64,000 bases of DNA, taken from Phlegmacium glaucopus (taxonomy: Eukaryota > Basidiomycota > Agaricomycetes > Agaricales > Cortinariaceae). This document shows positions 32,735 through 44,614 of this stretch, piece after piece (position 1 is the first letter of the stretch; each line of letters begins with the position of its first letter). A program made the position numbers and the translations under genes. The DNA lies in contig MU130600.1 in the NCBI GenBank assembly GCA_015039465.1, forward strand, positions 1 through 64,000. The letters run 5' to 3'. The notes beneath the pieces were generated by a model. It was not told the origin of the DNA. It did not search any database and saw only the letters and a list, made by a program, of their open reading frames with translations.

Positions 32735-35700
32735 ATGGTCCAATCGGATAAACGACTTCTGTGGCACCCTCGAAGGACCAATAAATTCGTGGTCGGAGGA
32801 AATTCACAGATCACCCTTTATGAATGGGCATCCGACTATCCTGAGATACGACATATCACATCCCAACACGATTTACATTTTATGAAGGCGAGTCCTCGCT
32901 TCTATTCCATTCGTCGGTATACGAAGTCGGACGGCGAGTAGGCTCATTCGGAGGAATGTTGACCTCGACTATTCATTGGCAACAACTGTTGGACTTCTAT
33001 CCAAGGCTTCTCTAATGTGTTTCTAATCTCGCCAAATGTTGGATTTGAATAACTGATCATCCCTTAGTGTTTCTCCTGGTCTCCAGACCCTGCTTTCGAT
33101 GACTTGATCGCTGTCGGGCTTACTACGGGCAAAGTCGACCTCATCCGACTTGAAGCAGGCAAGCAAGCGCAGCAGAAGAACATCCTTTCCAGTGGACCAT
33201 CTGTGACACTCCCCGTCCGCAACTCTCGATCATGTAATGCCCTTGCTTTCAGCACTGCTGACCCGAATTATCTCGCAGTGGGCCTTGACAAAGTCCGGGG
33301 AGATTCTAGTCTTATCATCTGGGATATCAGCACATTGACTTCCTCTCTCACTCTTCCTATCACTTCTCCAAACAATGCTACCCTACCCTCCCCGCGAGTT
33401 CAACCTCAAATTCCTAGATTAGACAACCAGGCTAGGATTGATCATCGAATTCTCCAACAACACGCTCCCACGGAAGTTGTATCTTCATTGGCATTTTTAC
33501 CTTCCTCTACTCATCTTCTCTTGGCTGGCATATCTCATCGGTGGCTGCGGCTCTTTGACCTCCGCTCTCCATCAACCACTGCGACAAATGTTGCTTCAAA
33601 AGTACATGGGATCGCAACGGATCCTTTCGATCCACATCGTGTGGCATGCTTCGGAGACGGTGTCGTCAGCGTTTGGGATGCCCGAAAACTTCACCAGCCC
33701 TTGTTGATGTTTTCTGAACGAGATGCGATTGCAGACGGGGCAAGACTCAGACCGGGTTCACTGTACACAAACATTGAGTTTTCCAGCACACGAAGGGGTT
33801 GTTTGGCTACCTTGGAGAAGGACTCGAGTTATGTCCGATTTTGGGACCTAGCAGAAATGAGGATACATTCCACTGAGGGAGGTGTGGTTGGTGGAGGAGG
33901 ATCTTCTGATGGTGATTCTAAGACCCCACGAGATTCCGCTAGGGCATCAAGGCGTTCTTGGGCTGCCAACTTACCATGGCCAACAGGAGAGAAACTCTCA
34001 CCAAAGGAAAAGGATCTGTCTGAACTGTCCAGTCAATCATCATTCGTTGTGTCCGACACGCGGAGAAGTGAGTCATCCTTTTTATCCCTTTATGTATTTG
34101 GCCTCACACCAATTCATATCAGCTAAATATTTCCCTCGGTCATTGGCCTCCTTTGCTCTGGTGCCAAATCCCAATATATCGCATCCGCTGACCTCGAAAG
34201 TCATGGTTGTCAATAAGGATGGTGATCTTGAACTCTATGCCATATACGACACCCCTAAACAACCTATATGGAGCTCTCGAGGTGATCTGGCAATAGGTGC
34301 TGGCGTGGGTCTGAAAGTCGTTGGAGGCAACCAAAACACGACGCTGGCAGACACATTTTCATCGGAAAGCGTTGGCCAATCGAGTTCTAGATTCAAATAC
34401 GGCAATGATGACAAGCCTTCCCGCTCAAGATCAGTTTCAACACGAGACCACTCCATTGCTCGAGGACGTTCGGGGCAGCCCTCTGGTGTGATGCCAACTC
34501 CGCATGCCCCTATTTTCAGGGTGGATAATGAAGAGTCTCCAGCAAGGTCACCGTCCGTGGCTCCTACCGGTCTGTCAGCGACGAGGCCAGCGAGGACAAG
34601 GACCTATAGCCCAGCCTCTGTACAGAAGTATCGAAGACGGTCCCAGTCGCGCACCGATACCATCCCTGCGGAAGAACCAAGCCTTCAGCGTATAGCCAGT
34701 CCGAGGAGAAAGCCGAAGTCGCGAGAATTGAAGAAAGGTTTTCATCATGTTGTACAGGAGGACATATCCATGGTCATGAGGCGAAGGGTGTTGGCTGGTT
34801 ATGGTTTAAGCAAGGTAAAATGTGTTGCCTGATGTCCTTTGACATAGGGTGCTTATTCTGCCTCTTAGCCCCAGGACAATATCAATGTAACTCTCGATGA
34901 TCTTGAATTGTCTGACGGAACGACCCAAACTTTGTCAGACCTTTGGGCATGGATTTATCGTGAGCATATATTTGATGTATTAACCACACTAGGTTCATGA
35001 TGTCCTGGTTTTACAGATTCCCAGGAAGTTCTTTGTGTGCCGACACCACGATTACATGGATATGATTTCTCTTACCAAGGTCTTCTCGGCATTTGGGAAG
35101 GTTTCAACCCTTCGTCTGTGCCCATACAACATTTCAGTGAAGATACCCCCGTTCCTGGTCAGCGTTCTCTGTTGCTCGACCTACCTGTGTCTGTCGGACT
35201 TGTACCACAAGTTCAGCACTCTCGTACCGCCAGCGGGGGCCATGAAAGACACCCATCTCACCGGAGTCATTCGCCGGCTGATGACTTGTTTGGAAGTTGG
35301 TCAGCTGCTTTGCATTCGTTGGCAGCCAGGCGCGGAACAGATCGTTCAAGTTGGAAGCCGACCGTGCCGACTAACAAGTTGGTACAGCGACAAATTGCTT
35401 TGCAAGTCTGCGGGTGGAGTCTGAGAGAGGAGGAACTAACAGCTGCCGTCAAGAGGTAATTTCTCCTTTTGTTTACCTCTTAATGTTCCGGTCGGGTATT
35501 AACGACTTTGGTGCTTCTAGATGGGAAAAGGAAGGGAGTCTATCACGAGCGGCCTGCTGGTTGGTCTTTACTCGGCAATATAGCAAGGCGGTTGATATTC
35601 TTATGAGGAGCGATGGTACAAAAGCATCATAACTCAATGTCGTAATCTGACCCAGTTTCTGGATAGACGAAACCCACCAAATGATGTCAGGTACTATTGC

Positions 35701-36723
35701 AGCACTGGCACCTCACGCGTCACATTCTGGTTCAATCAAGAACGCGGAACTAAGAGATCACTATGCAAGGCTTATTATTCGGCTACAAGATCCTTACTTC
35801 CGGGTTATGTTGACACACCTAGCTGTGGGAGACTGGTCTGATATACTTGAAGAAGAGGTTATACCCTTTCGTGAGCGACTCGCTATCGCTTTCCAATTCC
35901 TGGACGACAAATCGCTTTCCTCGTACCTCCGTCGTATGACTGAGCAAGCTTGCTCTCGCGGAGACATTGATGCTATCATCCTCACAGGGCTGACGCTTTC
36001 TGGCATGGATGTGCTTCAATCATACGTTGATCGCACTGGCGATGTTCAATCGGCTGCTATACTTAGCTGTTATGTCTGCCCACAGCGGTTCAAAGACAAG
36101 AGAGCTGAGAGATGGCTAGACAACTATCGAGATTTGTTGGATGGCTTCAAGTTGCATCACCATCGTGTTGGTTTCGATATTGAAAGGGGTCAGATATTGC
36201 ATGAAGCAATGCAGAACGGTGATATCGCACAAGAGGAATGGGTCCCACGACAAATTACCATTCGATGCAATTATTGTAACAAGCCCGTCCACGATTCAAG
36301 AGAGTCTATGACACAACAGCAGAAACTTGGAAAGGTGATATCATGTTTCATCTCTCCCTTCGAGTGTACATTGATGGACAGAACCTTGGACATAGCCGAC
36401 TACATGTTCAAACTGTGGCCGCGAGCTTCCAAGATGCTCAGTTTGTTTGATGACTCTGTCTATTGTTCATGATGCTGCTCGTGAGGTCGACCTTGGGTAC
36501 ACATACAACAGAGGTAGAGTTTTTTTTTGGTTTTGTTCCCTCGATTTCCACTCACTTTTATCGTTCAGACACGTTTGACGACGCTATCGTTATCTGTCAG
36601 ACCTGTCGGCATGGCGGTCATGCTGTGCATATCTTAGAATGGTTCCTAAACGAAGATGGCCAACGGACGCATGATGTTTGTCCCGTGGCCGATTGCAGTT
36701 GTCGTTGCGCGGATGAGTTTTAA
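32735..36723 (+). CDS. mio: GATOR2/SEACAT subunit Mio (Sea4/Mios), WD40 plus C-terminal zinc fingers
   Basis: Subunit of the GATOR2 (yeast SEACAT) complex that activates TORC1 at the vacuole. The start MVQSDKRLLWHP leads into WD40 blades (VVGGNSQITLYEW, LIAVGLTTGKVDLIRL, LAVGLDKVRGDSSLIIWD, HRWLRLFDLRS, GVVSVWDARK, VRFWDLAEM). A Ser/Arg-rich insert (about 34370-34740) follows, then an alpha-solenoid (ARLIIRLQDPYFRVMLTHLA, QSYVDRTGDVQSAA). The C-terminal zinc module has CNYCNKPV, CSNCGRELPRCSVC, CQTCRHGGHAVHILEWF and CPVADCSCRC, the Mios signature. About nine introns close in phase. The first junction (FMK/CFSWSPDP, about 32888-33069) requires a GCGAGT donor and a 180-bp intron. The stop is TAA at 36721. 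Confidence 0.93.
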
Positions 36724-37197
36724 CTTCACCTGTTGCAAAAAAAAAAATCATCATAATTATTCTTGACATTTCTTTGAGAGACGCTTCAGGATCAATACTT
36801 GTGACCAGTCCCAAGGCATCCGCTTGTGCATCGTGCAGTGTATTCCCTTGAGCTTCAGTGAATTTGATTTCAAATTACGGAACGCAAGAACTGGCTGGCC
36901 GACGGATGATATGCATAAGATATGACTCACCACAAAGAATGGACTAAAAATTTCCTTGAAATATTCAGACGAAGTCGTTTATAATTCGACTGTCAGCCAG
37001 AGTGGTTCACGATTTTTATTCTTCCAAAGAACCGTATGACACCAATAAGTAGTATCCCTTTCCCTCACCTTTCTGTGTATGCAAGAAGGGACGGCATTGT
37101 TCTTTCAGTATGGTGGGAAAAGGTAATGAATCGAAACACTTGCTAGTGATAGACCGACCTCCATCTAATGAGCCAGAGGGTTACGAAATCTCGCGTA
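36724..37197. other. Intergenic between Mio and tRNA-Thr
   Basis: It includes the 3' end of mio with an A-run at 36738-36747. Nothing else recognised. Confidence 0.4.
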
Positions 37198-37288
37198 TCC
37201 TCTTTAGCTCAGTTTGGTAGAGCGCATCACTTGTATGCGTACAGAGGCATAAATGATGAGGTCAGTCGTTCGAGTCGGCTAAGAGGAA
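37198..37288 (+). tRNA. tRNA-Thr (UGU) with a ~17-nt intron
   Basis: The acceptor stem TCCTCTT (37198-37204) pairs perfectly with AAGAGGA (37281-37287), with A as discriminator. The D arm GCTC...GAGC, the anticodon stem CATCA/TGATG with loop CTTGTA-A (anticodon TGT at 37232-37234), the variable loop AGGTC and the T arm AGTCG-TTCGAGT-CGGCT are all present. The intron (about 37236-37252, TGCGTACAGAGGCATAA) sits one base 3' of the anticodon, the standard eukaryotic position. Confidence 0.9.
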
Positions 37289-37389
37289 CTCCAAAATAAC
37301 TGCCTCCTCACAAATGGTGGAATATTTTATTGTGTTTTTATTTTCAAAAAATCTGGCGCAAATAGTACTATCCCTTCTGGCGGGAACGA

Positions 37390-38385
37390 TCATCCACAAC
37401 AGACCAGAAGTCTCTCGCTCCAGTCCTGGAGACATTCCAATGCCTGAACGGCCAGCTGCATTGGGGAAAAAAAAACAAGAAACCTGGGATCAATATACTC
37501 CCCCGAAAACGTCAGATCTTTGACAAGATCTTCGCCCTCTCGTGAAAATACCACCAACGCCAAAAGATGTTGACAATCCCTTAGCAATCGACGTATATAT
37601 TTGAGAAGCTGAGAATGCGATTGCCCCGTCAAATCACTAAACGCCATATGGGCGAACGCAGGAAGTTCGCATAGGCCTAAGCTGTTCCAATCGAATGTTT
37701 GGGAAGCAGTAGGATCGACGATTTCGAGATGGGATAGATGAGGGAAAATATCTGGGTCGAATCTACGTGTAGAAGGTGAGGATGTGCCCCAGAAAGCTTC
37801 CATTGTTATGGAGAGTTTTTGTAGACGCTGTGGAACGAGGAATTGTATGAGTCTAACTGTGGGATCGGTCCAACATATGAAATCAGTGACGCCTGAACAT
37901 GCGGATACGATTCGTGTAATAACAGCGGATTTGAAATTCTTAGTTATATGTAATTTTTTGACGTTCCTGCCAAAGAAGATGGGGGGCCGAGAGCGTAATG
38001 TACGAAGGAACAGTCGGATATTCGTATATGGAGATAGTACCACCGTTTCGTAGATGACGGCTTCTGCCCTGAAATTTATGAGACGGATATTAGGGTGACT
38101 TGAGATTTAGAAGACGTACCATTCTTGAACATATTTCGATATTCGACAGAGCTTTGGAGCTGTTCTAAGATACATACCAGCGGTGAGTTTGAAGATGTAG
38201 CATTCCAGTTCATAAGGCAAATCGACACTGCTGTCGTGACTTCCAGATCGACTTGATATGCAATCCAATGATTGTGCCATATTGCCAAAAGATCGTACTT
38301 TTTTTTTTGGGGGGGGGGGGGGGGTCAGATGGACGTTGACAGTAAAGACCGGTTTTTGTGATTGTGAAGTCTCATGACGAGACAT
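37390..38385 (-). CDS. F-box-like protein, agaricomycete type
   Basis: Exon 1 (38385-38120) ends YVQEW, a 51-bp intron (38119-38069) follows, and exon 2 (38068-37390) begins AEAVIYETVVLSPY. Residues around VDLPYELECYIFKLTA resemble a degenerate F-box, and LCRISKYVQEWAEAVIYETVVL is a hallmark of a large expanded family in mushroom genomes, whose members are presumed substrate adaptors of SCF ubiquitin ligases. The rest contains LRR-like segments (HLSHLEIVDPTA, LQKLSITMEAFW). The N-terminus is uncertain: a 10-T/16-G homopolymer at 38300-38325 encodes a KKK/PPPPP run and is prone to sequencing error. A start at the inner Met (MAQSLDCIS) is also plausible. Confidence 0.6.
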
Positions 38386-39066
38386 GTCTTAGTTTGGAGA
38401 AATGAAGACGAAGAAATCTCATCTCTGTTGCGCACAAAGTGATAGGCGTTGTGTGATTTATACTGAGCAGCAGCACTGCTCGATTTATTAGAGATACAAG
38501 TCCTCCATTATAGTTTCCATAGCCGTTGCTGCCTTGAGCACTGAGAGAATGGGGCAGCTGAAGGCCAGGACAAGGCTAATAGAAGACACTGTTCGTGAGA
38601 TAGTGTAGCTAGCAAGGGTGAGGCGCACGGCAAATTACAGCTATTTGCGAAATGGTAGACGTTTTGGAAATTTTCTCATGTGCGCCTTTGTTTGTATAAA
38701 TACCCATAATTAGGTGGAATTGATGCGCATGAGTGGAAAGCAGTGGAGCGGCTACGCTATTTACATCTAGTATAGGCTCCTTGTCACCAACGCGGTCAAC
38801 AATCAATATATTGCGATGACATAGTGATTTTCAAGCAAGGTGGAGCAATGAGGAATTGAGGCACGGTTTGTTTGCGCTATACTATATCTGGTTGTTTACC
38901 GTAAACAAAGGCGCAGATGAGAAATTTTCCAAAACGTCTACCATTTCGCAAATAGCTGTAAAAATTAAATGAAATTCTAGATATAGAGTTGAAATGTTGC
39001 CGGGCGACATGTGACTGAATGGTAACTACACGACGGCATCACGTGATTTAGCGCACGGACCAATGG
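38386..39066. other. Intergenic stretch with an inverted-repeat element
   Basis: It contains no supported gene. An inverted-repeat element (38635-38961) is listed separately. Confidence 0.4.
38635..38961. mobile_element. MITE-like inverted repeat, 327 bp, ~60-bp arms
   Basis: The left arm TTACAGCTATTTGCGAAATG... (38635-38694) is matched by the inverse ...CATTTCGCAAATAGCTGTAA (38903-38961). I see one clear mismatch (CATGTGCGCC against CATCTGCGCC). The centre is about 208 bp. Flanks are AT-rich, so a target duplication cannot be fixed. Confidence 0.75.
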
Positions 39067-39087
39067 CCGCCCATATATATAGGGCGG
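39067..39087 (+). promoter_or_regulatory. Strong TATA box inside a GC-armed palindrome
   Basis: CCGCCC, then ATATATATA, then GGGCGG. It is preceded by CCAATGG at 39060-39066, a plausible CCAAT box. The only nearby downstream reading frame is tiny (ATG at 39224, MALPLAESRGRLVRQLG, then a possible GT donor), so the transcript may be non-coding or have a 5' UTR. Confidence 0.5.
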
Positions 39088-40152
39088 TGGGCCCATTCTA
39101 GTTTCCTTAGAACATACTCAATCAGGATCTGTTTACAGAAACTGACCGAGTCTCGCATTTTTACAAATGCCACATTCTTGAAATCCACTCGATGACATCC
39201 GCGCTATCTCGTTAAGCAGAGAACATGGCTTTGCCTCTGGCAGAGTCTCGAGGACGTTTGGTTCGTCAATTGGGTATGCTTGCAAAAGCTGCTTGAATGA
39301 CTTGCCAGCGAGTTTAGCGTTTGTCTGATGGATTACTTTTACTTTACATTTGTATTTTAGCTTTTGGAATTAGTATATTTTCAATACGTCTGTAACCTTC
39401 TGTAACTTGGTGAAATATTGGAAATGTTGTGATCAGCAGGTTGTGAAATCATATAGGCCATCATAAAACACAAAAAAAAAAATTTGCAAAAAGGTGTGAT
39501 TCCGAGGGGTGATTTCTGGATCAAAAGTGGCAGGAGAGTAATTTGTTGTAACTTCGACACGAGAGGCTATGAGAGGCCAAGGAACTTGGCTCTCCATCTA
39601 TACATCTGTCAATGAGGGTAACCACTGACAGTTTGATCTGCTCTTACATAGGGATTAATTGTTCCTCAAGCAATGAGGTGTCTTCAAAAATTTAACTGTG
39701 GAAGAGGTGGAACAGTACCAAGTGACCACGATTTCGCTGTGAGACCTTTCGCCCTCATTGTGCAGTTTCGGGATTTGGGTCCCGCACATGGCCTATGCTG
39801 CTGTAAGATTTTGCGATACATTCAGGAAGCTGTACATAACCTTAATTTCGGGATTCTCGGTTTACGGGGATGCATTGACAGTCATCAACACAGGACCTTG
39901 ACGCAGATTGAGGGTTACTATAAAAACCTACTAAGGGATAGCAACGCGAGATAGCCATGAAGCTGTGCCCAGCAGTGCGCGGCCTCATGCGGAGGTGATA
40001 ACTCCCGATGGCCGGCCTTCCACTTTTGTAGACTGCCGAAATATTCCTTTTTATGGTAACAATTTGCGTAAATGGTATCAGAGTTTGTTCCTTGGCACCC
40101 CAACCAACGTTCAGCCTCTCTCCACTTGCCATCATACCCTATCTTCTTTCCA
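39088..40152. other. Region between the TATA box and the magnesium transporter gene
   Basis: No recognisable coding region. ORFs at 39673-39954 (plus) and 39918-40430 (minus) look like chance; the latter overlaps the NIPA N-terminus on the other strand. Confidence 0.35.
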
Positions 40153-42958
40153 ATGTCCTCGACCTCAGCAGCGGTTACGGCGACAGCAGCAGCATCAACT
40201 ACTTCAGCTGCAACCCTTACAGCCAACGCTAACCTAAAGGCAGGTTCAACTTCCTGAGATGCGATACCCTGCCAGTTAATATGAACCCTATTTTTCAATT
40301 CATAGATCGTTGGAATCGTACTGGCAATAACAAGTGGTTTGTTAATTGGTTCAAGTTTCGTTTTCAAGAAGAAAGGACTGCTCCGTTCGCAGGCGGGTGG
40401 AGAGTTAGGTGAAGGTGTTGCATATCTCAAATCGGTGAGTTAACTCGGGCCCCCCCGCGCCAAACTGAATTCTGACATTAACCTTTTTACAAGCCACTAT
40501 GGTGGTTAGGAATGAGCAGTACGTATTTCAGGAGATTGATACTTTTTGTGTTACTGAAGTAGATATGCAAGTGATGATTCTTGGGGAATTGTGTAATTTT
40601 GCCGGTGCGTTCCATGCTACTTATTTATTTAATCAAGTCTAAACTTGCGAGTCTCCAGCGTATGCATTTGTGGAAGCTCTTGTTGTCGTATGTCTGCCTC
40701 CTTATACCAATTTCCCCCTCACCTCAAACTTTTCTGGAATCAGACGCCTCTAGGCGCACTCTCTGTTGTCGTCTGCGCCATTCTTTCATCAATATTTCTC
40801 AAGGAGAAGCTTACTTTCTTTGGTTGGCTTGGATGTGCTTTATGCATTGTCAGCGTCTCTCCTTTGTCATTCCAGGCTCTCAGCTGACCCACAGTAATAG
40901 TTGGGCTCAGTCATTATTGCTCTCAATGGTGGGTTCAGTCGCATTGACATCTCTAAACACAGTACTCATAGCATCCTTCCATAAGGTCCACAAGAACCAA
41001 CCATCGGTAAAATTACTGTATTTCAAAAGCTCTTCCTAGCTCCTGGTTTCCTTTCCTTCACTGGTGTTCTCATCGCTGCGGCGTTGGTTATTATCTTCTA
41101 CTTCGCGCCAAAGTCAGTTCTTTTGCTGTTCCTGTCTCGATAACAATTGAAAGCTTCTGTATTGTTAGGTATGGCAAGAAGAGCATGTTGTGGTATATCT
41201 TTGTGTGTAGCATGATTGGTGGCATATCTGTTAGCGTCACAACTGGACTTGGTGCTGCCATTGTCGAGACAGCTAGGGGCGACAACCAGGTATGCATTTG
41301 TCTCTTGTTACCCAAAGTAAATGTTCAACGGCTTTTCCAGTTTAAATTTGGGTTTATATACTTTTTATTCGCATTTGTTGTCGTAACCCTTCGTGAGTTC
41401 AACCATCATCGATCGCATGTGGGCAATGACTGATTTTTCTGTAGTGGTGGAAGTGTACTATCTTAACGTGGCGCTGGCGCTATTCAATACTGGTCAGTCT
41501 TTTTTGCTTCTTTTTTGAGCTTTACTCTCACTGATTACTGGCTTCATCAGCTATGGGTGAGATCTATATGCCACCTTCCGTATTCCCAGATACTCAACCT
41601 TTGTGTAGTCACGCCAACATATTACGTCATCTGTAAGAGGCCTCATCCTCACGTCTCAAAGCACTCATTTATTTTTCATTTTAAATAGTTACGTTTTTTT
41701 CGATACTAACGAGTATCGTGTGTACCCATTTGTATCTTCACATTTAACCTTTTTTTAAAGACATCTTTAGGTCCTATTTCAAGGCCTCTCAGCTACTCCT
41801 TCTCAGATTATCACACTCGTCATGGGCTTTTTGGTCATCTGTGTTGGAATCACCGTCCTCCAAATGTCCAAAGTCGACCCTGAGAAACTCAATAAACTCG
41901 ATCGACGCTCTACTATGCTCTTGCAAGTTGCTCGATCCCAAGCTGGAAATGTGGACGAGAAAAATGGCTTTAACGTAGAAGATCCCGGCATGGACACCCT
42001 CCGTGGCTCATTTGGTGCTGTGGGTAGCATCATTCGGGCACGAACCCGAAAGAGAATGAGCCAAAACAGTCAAAACTCCACCCATTTACGAATGAGACCT
42101 ACAGGTGCTGCTGCACCCCACGATCCGACCGTTTCAGTGATAAATGTAAATCAACTGGACCCTTCAAGCGTTGATGTACTACGACACCAGTTGTATGACC
42201 CTCCTGTCCCCCGAGACGACACTTCTTCCCTTCGAGATTCTGTACTTTCACAGCCACTTTCGACCAAACGACCGACGATCAAGTTTGATAGTCAAGATGT
42301 TGTGCATTCATACAAGAGGCCTGGGACGGGAGATAATACCGCGACGCATGAGCACCGGCAAGCACAAGGGGGGGCGACATTACGTGATGGCTATCCTCCA
42401 TTGGCTACCGTACCAGGGAACGAGAAAGAGATCAATTTGCTGGATACGGACCCTACGGTGCCACGGGGTGCAACAACACCTCAAGTGATACCAAAGCTTC
42501 CTCCACCGCACAGAGGGCAATTACTAAATATACCATCTAGCATAGCAAGTGAGCCTACGATACACAGCGCTCCTCCGACGACTCGTGAACATTTTGCGCG
42601 TGTGGCTGCCCCTCAGCCTACGAGGGTAGACGTGAAGGACCTTTTTGACTCAAATTCAGGAAGAGGAACGTTGTTGTCCTTCCCTTCCGTGACTGATTCG
42701 GCTCCTAGTGAATGGGGGTCAGCAGATGCGGAGAGGGAGTCTCATCATGCGAAGGACAAGAAGGAGAAGTCGAGAGAACGTGTCAAGTCTCCGAAGAGAT
42801 ATCCCAGAGGTACTGTAGATGACGATGAAGAGGAGACTGAGATATTATTCAGGAAGGGGGCGGCTAGTTCGGAGGGTAGCGACAATAGGTCGGAGACACC
42901 ACCGCTGGATGTTTCTGGTATTCGGCTCGTGTCGATTAACCAACGGGAATACTTTTGA
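40153..42958 (+). CDS. NIPA-type magnesium transporter (DUF803 family)
   Basis: Multispan membrane protein of the drug/metabolite-transporter fold, related to NIPA1/2 Mg2+ transporters. MSSTSAAVTATAAASTTS begins a Thr/Ala-rich N-terminus, then IVGIVLAITSGLLIGSSFVFKKKGLL, PLWWLGMSMMILGELCNFAAYAFVEALVV, TPLGALSVVVCAILSSIFLKEKLTFFGW, LFLAPGFLSFTGVLIAAALVIIFYFAPK, YGKKSMLWYIFVCSMIGGIS, FGFIYFLFAFVVVTL and SQIITLVMGFLVICVGITVLQMSK supply the helices. About 13 introns close in phase. The first needs a GC donor (CTAAAG/GCAGGT, near 40240) to join NLK to IVGIV. A disordered cytoplasmic tail of about 330 residues with RSTMLLQVARSQ, Ser/Thr and acidic stretches ends INQREYF. Confidence 0.9.
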
Positions 42959-43474
42959 AAGGCTCGACTCCAGGTTCAAAAGAGATACGGTCATTGATTT
43001 CATTGGGCTCTTGGCGTTTTTTTCCTCTCCACCATCGTCTCTCGTCTTCCGTTCCTCCGTCCCTTGCCCCCTTCGCATCACCGTACCGCGCCCAAATAAC
43101 AGCTATTCAGGTTCAAGTCTATCACTATTATTATTGTTATCCCCGCCCCCCCACCTCCCTTCCTTACTTTCTTTGCATTTTCTTGTATGGTGTATGATGC
43201 CTAGAGCAAGCCAAACTACTACATAGCGTGCACAAGCACCGGACTTCTTTTTTTTCTTGATAGTGAAAATCTATGGCTCCCCTCTTCCGTCTCTTTTTCA
43301 TATACAATAGTAATGAAACATGAGTAACTTGTAACAACCTATACTACCAATATTTTCCTCTCAGCTGACTGGATTGGTTGAAGGAAATGACAATTTCTGG
43401 GACCCAACTTTTAGGTGTGTACGGTGCATTGTAACAAGGATACCCGAGATGGTGGTGACGAACCTTTTTCCAAT
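42959..43474. other. Intergenic, convergent 3' ends of NIPA and MYND genes
   Basis: Pyrimidine-rich sequence (43080-43170) and presumed 3' UTRs. No gene recognised. Confidence 0.4.
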
Positions 43475-44441
43475 CTACTCAAACAAGTGGCTCCCGAACC
43501 CATTTCTTCCAATACTCTTCTGATCCTCGATAAATTTGTCCGCGAAGGTACGGAAGAGAGCTTTATTGATACGAGAACCAGGATCTTCCCCCTCGAAAAA
43601 GTCTGAATGCAACAAGGACGAGTGAAATTGATACATCGTCTCGATCAATTCTTTCTTGAGTGGTTTTCTATCCTTTCGGATGGCGAAGCACTGTGAGTGC
43701 AGAATAAGATTGGGATAAGGCTGGTAGAAGTATTTGATAATCCAGACTTACATCTCCTAGATAATCCATTTGCCAGCTAACATGCGATAGATGGTAGATG
43801 CGTTAATCAGGGCCCATTATCCAAAACAGTGAACCGGTAATCACTCACTGCCGATATGGGGCTATTCCATTATCAGGTTCGATTCGCAGGTACACAGCTG
43901 GTTGGTTATCGTTGACATAATAACTTGAGAACATTCTGGTGCTGCAGATGATCAACGGTATGCCGTATAGATCTGTGGTTGGACAGAGCTCGCCAAAGGT
44001 GAAGATGGGATGGTTCGCTTCCAGGAGTTCAGGTATGAAGCACTTGAATACTGGGAGATAGCCATTGCTACTGAGGCGGATACCCCAGACGGCGCCTTCA
44101 CCCCCTGACATTATACTGTGCTCGATAGCAGGTGCTGGACGGACACAGATTTGTTTGTGTATCTTCCAATGCTTGATTTGACAATCTTTGGACTGGCATT
44201 GTTTAACAAGGAAAGGTTAGTACTTTATAATTCAAGTTGAAAGATTTTTAATTCAACGTACGCAGTATAGCACAGCCTTACACTTCGCACATCTTTTGAG
44301 ATCTAGCTGTTGGACTTTGCATTGTTCACAGGATAACTGAGATTGGCCAGCTTGAGAGGAGAGTTTGCCAGGACCTGCTGCCCCCGGATGCTGAGAAGAC
44401 ATCTCTGGTTGATGAGTAGTGTGAGAGAGGGTCAACTTCAT
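43475..44441 (-). CDS. MYND zinc-finger protein
   Basis: The start is MKLTLSHTTHQPE, or the inner MSSQHPGAAG. The MYND finger is split by an intron (about 44275-44193): CEQCKVQQLDLKRCAKCKAVLYC joins to SKDCQIKHWKIHKQIC, giving the full set of Cys and His ligands. The remainder (IRLSSNGYLPVFKCFIP, YGIPLIICSTRMFSSYYVN, YLRIEPDNGIAPYR, WQMDYLGDCFAIRKDRKPLKKE) has no catalytic motif I know but looks well ordered. Two further introns (about 43857-43780 and 43750-43692) close in phase; the stop TAG is at 43475-43477. MYND domains bind Pro-rich partners. The specific role is unknown. The gene converges on NIPA. Confidence 0.75.
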
Positions 44442-44614
44442 CAGGTTTTAGAACGGCCGTGACTTAAGCGCTCAAAAAGCTTTATCTGGTTCAATTGCCA
44501 TCGATAACAAAAAGCCGGTGCCACGAAACGATCCATGCGCATGACTTGGGCATGAGTAGAAGCCTAATTTCATAAAGTTACAGTTGCTTTGCTTTTCTTA
44601 AGTTTTCACCATAT

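Noticed and set aside
39918..40430. 170-codon minus-strand ORF
   Set aside because: It lies antisense to the first exons of the NIPA-type gene (IVGIVLAITSGLLIGSSFVFKKKG on the plus strand) and has no domain.
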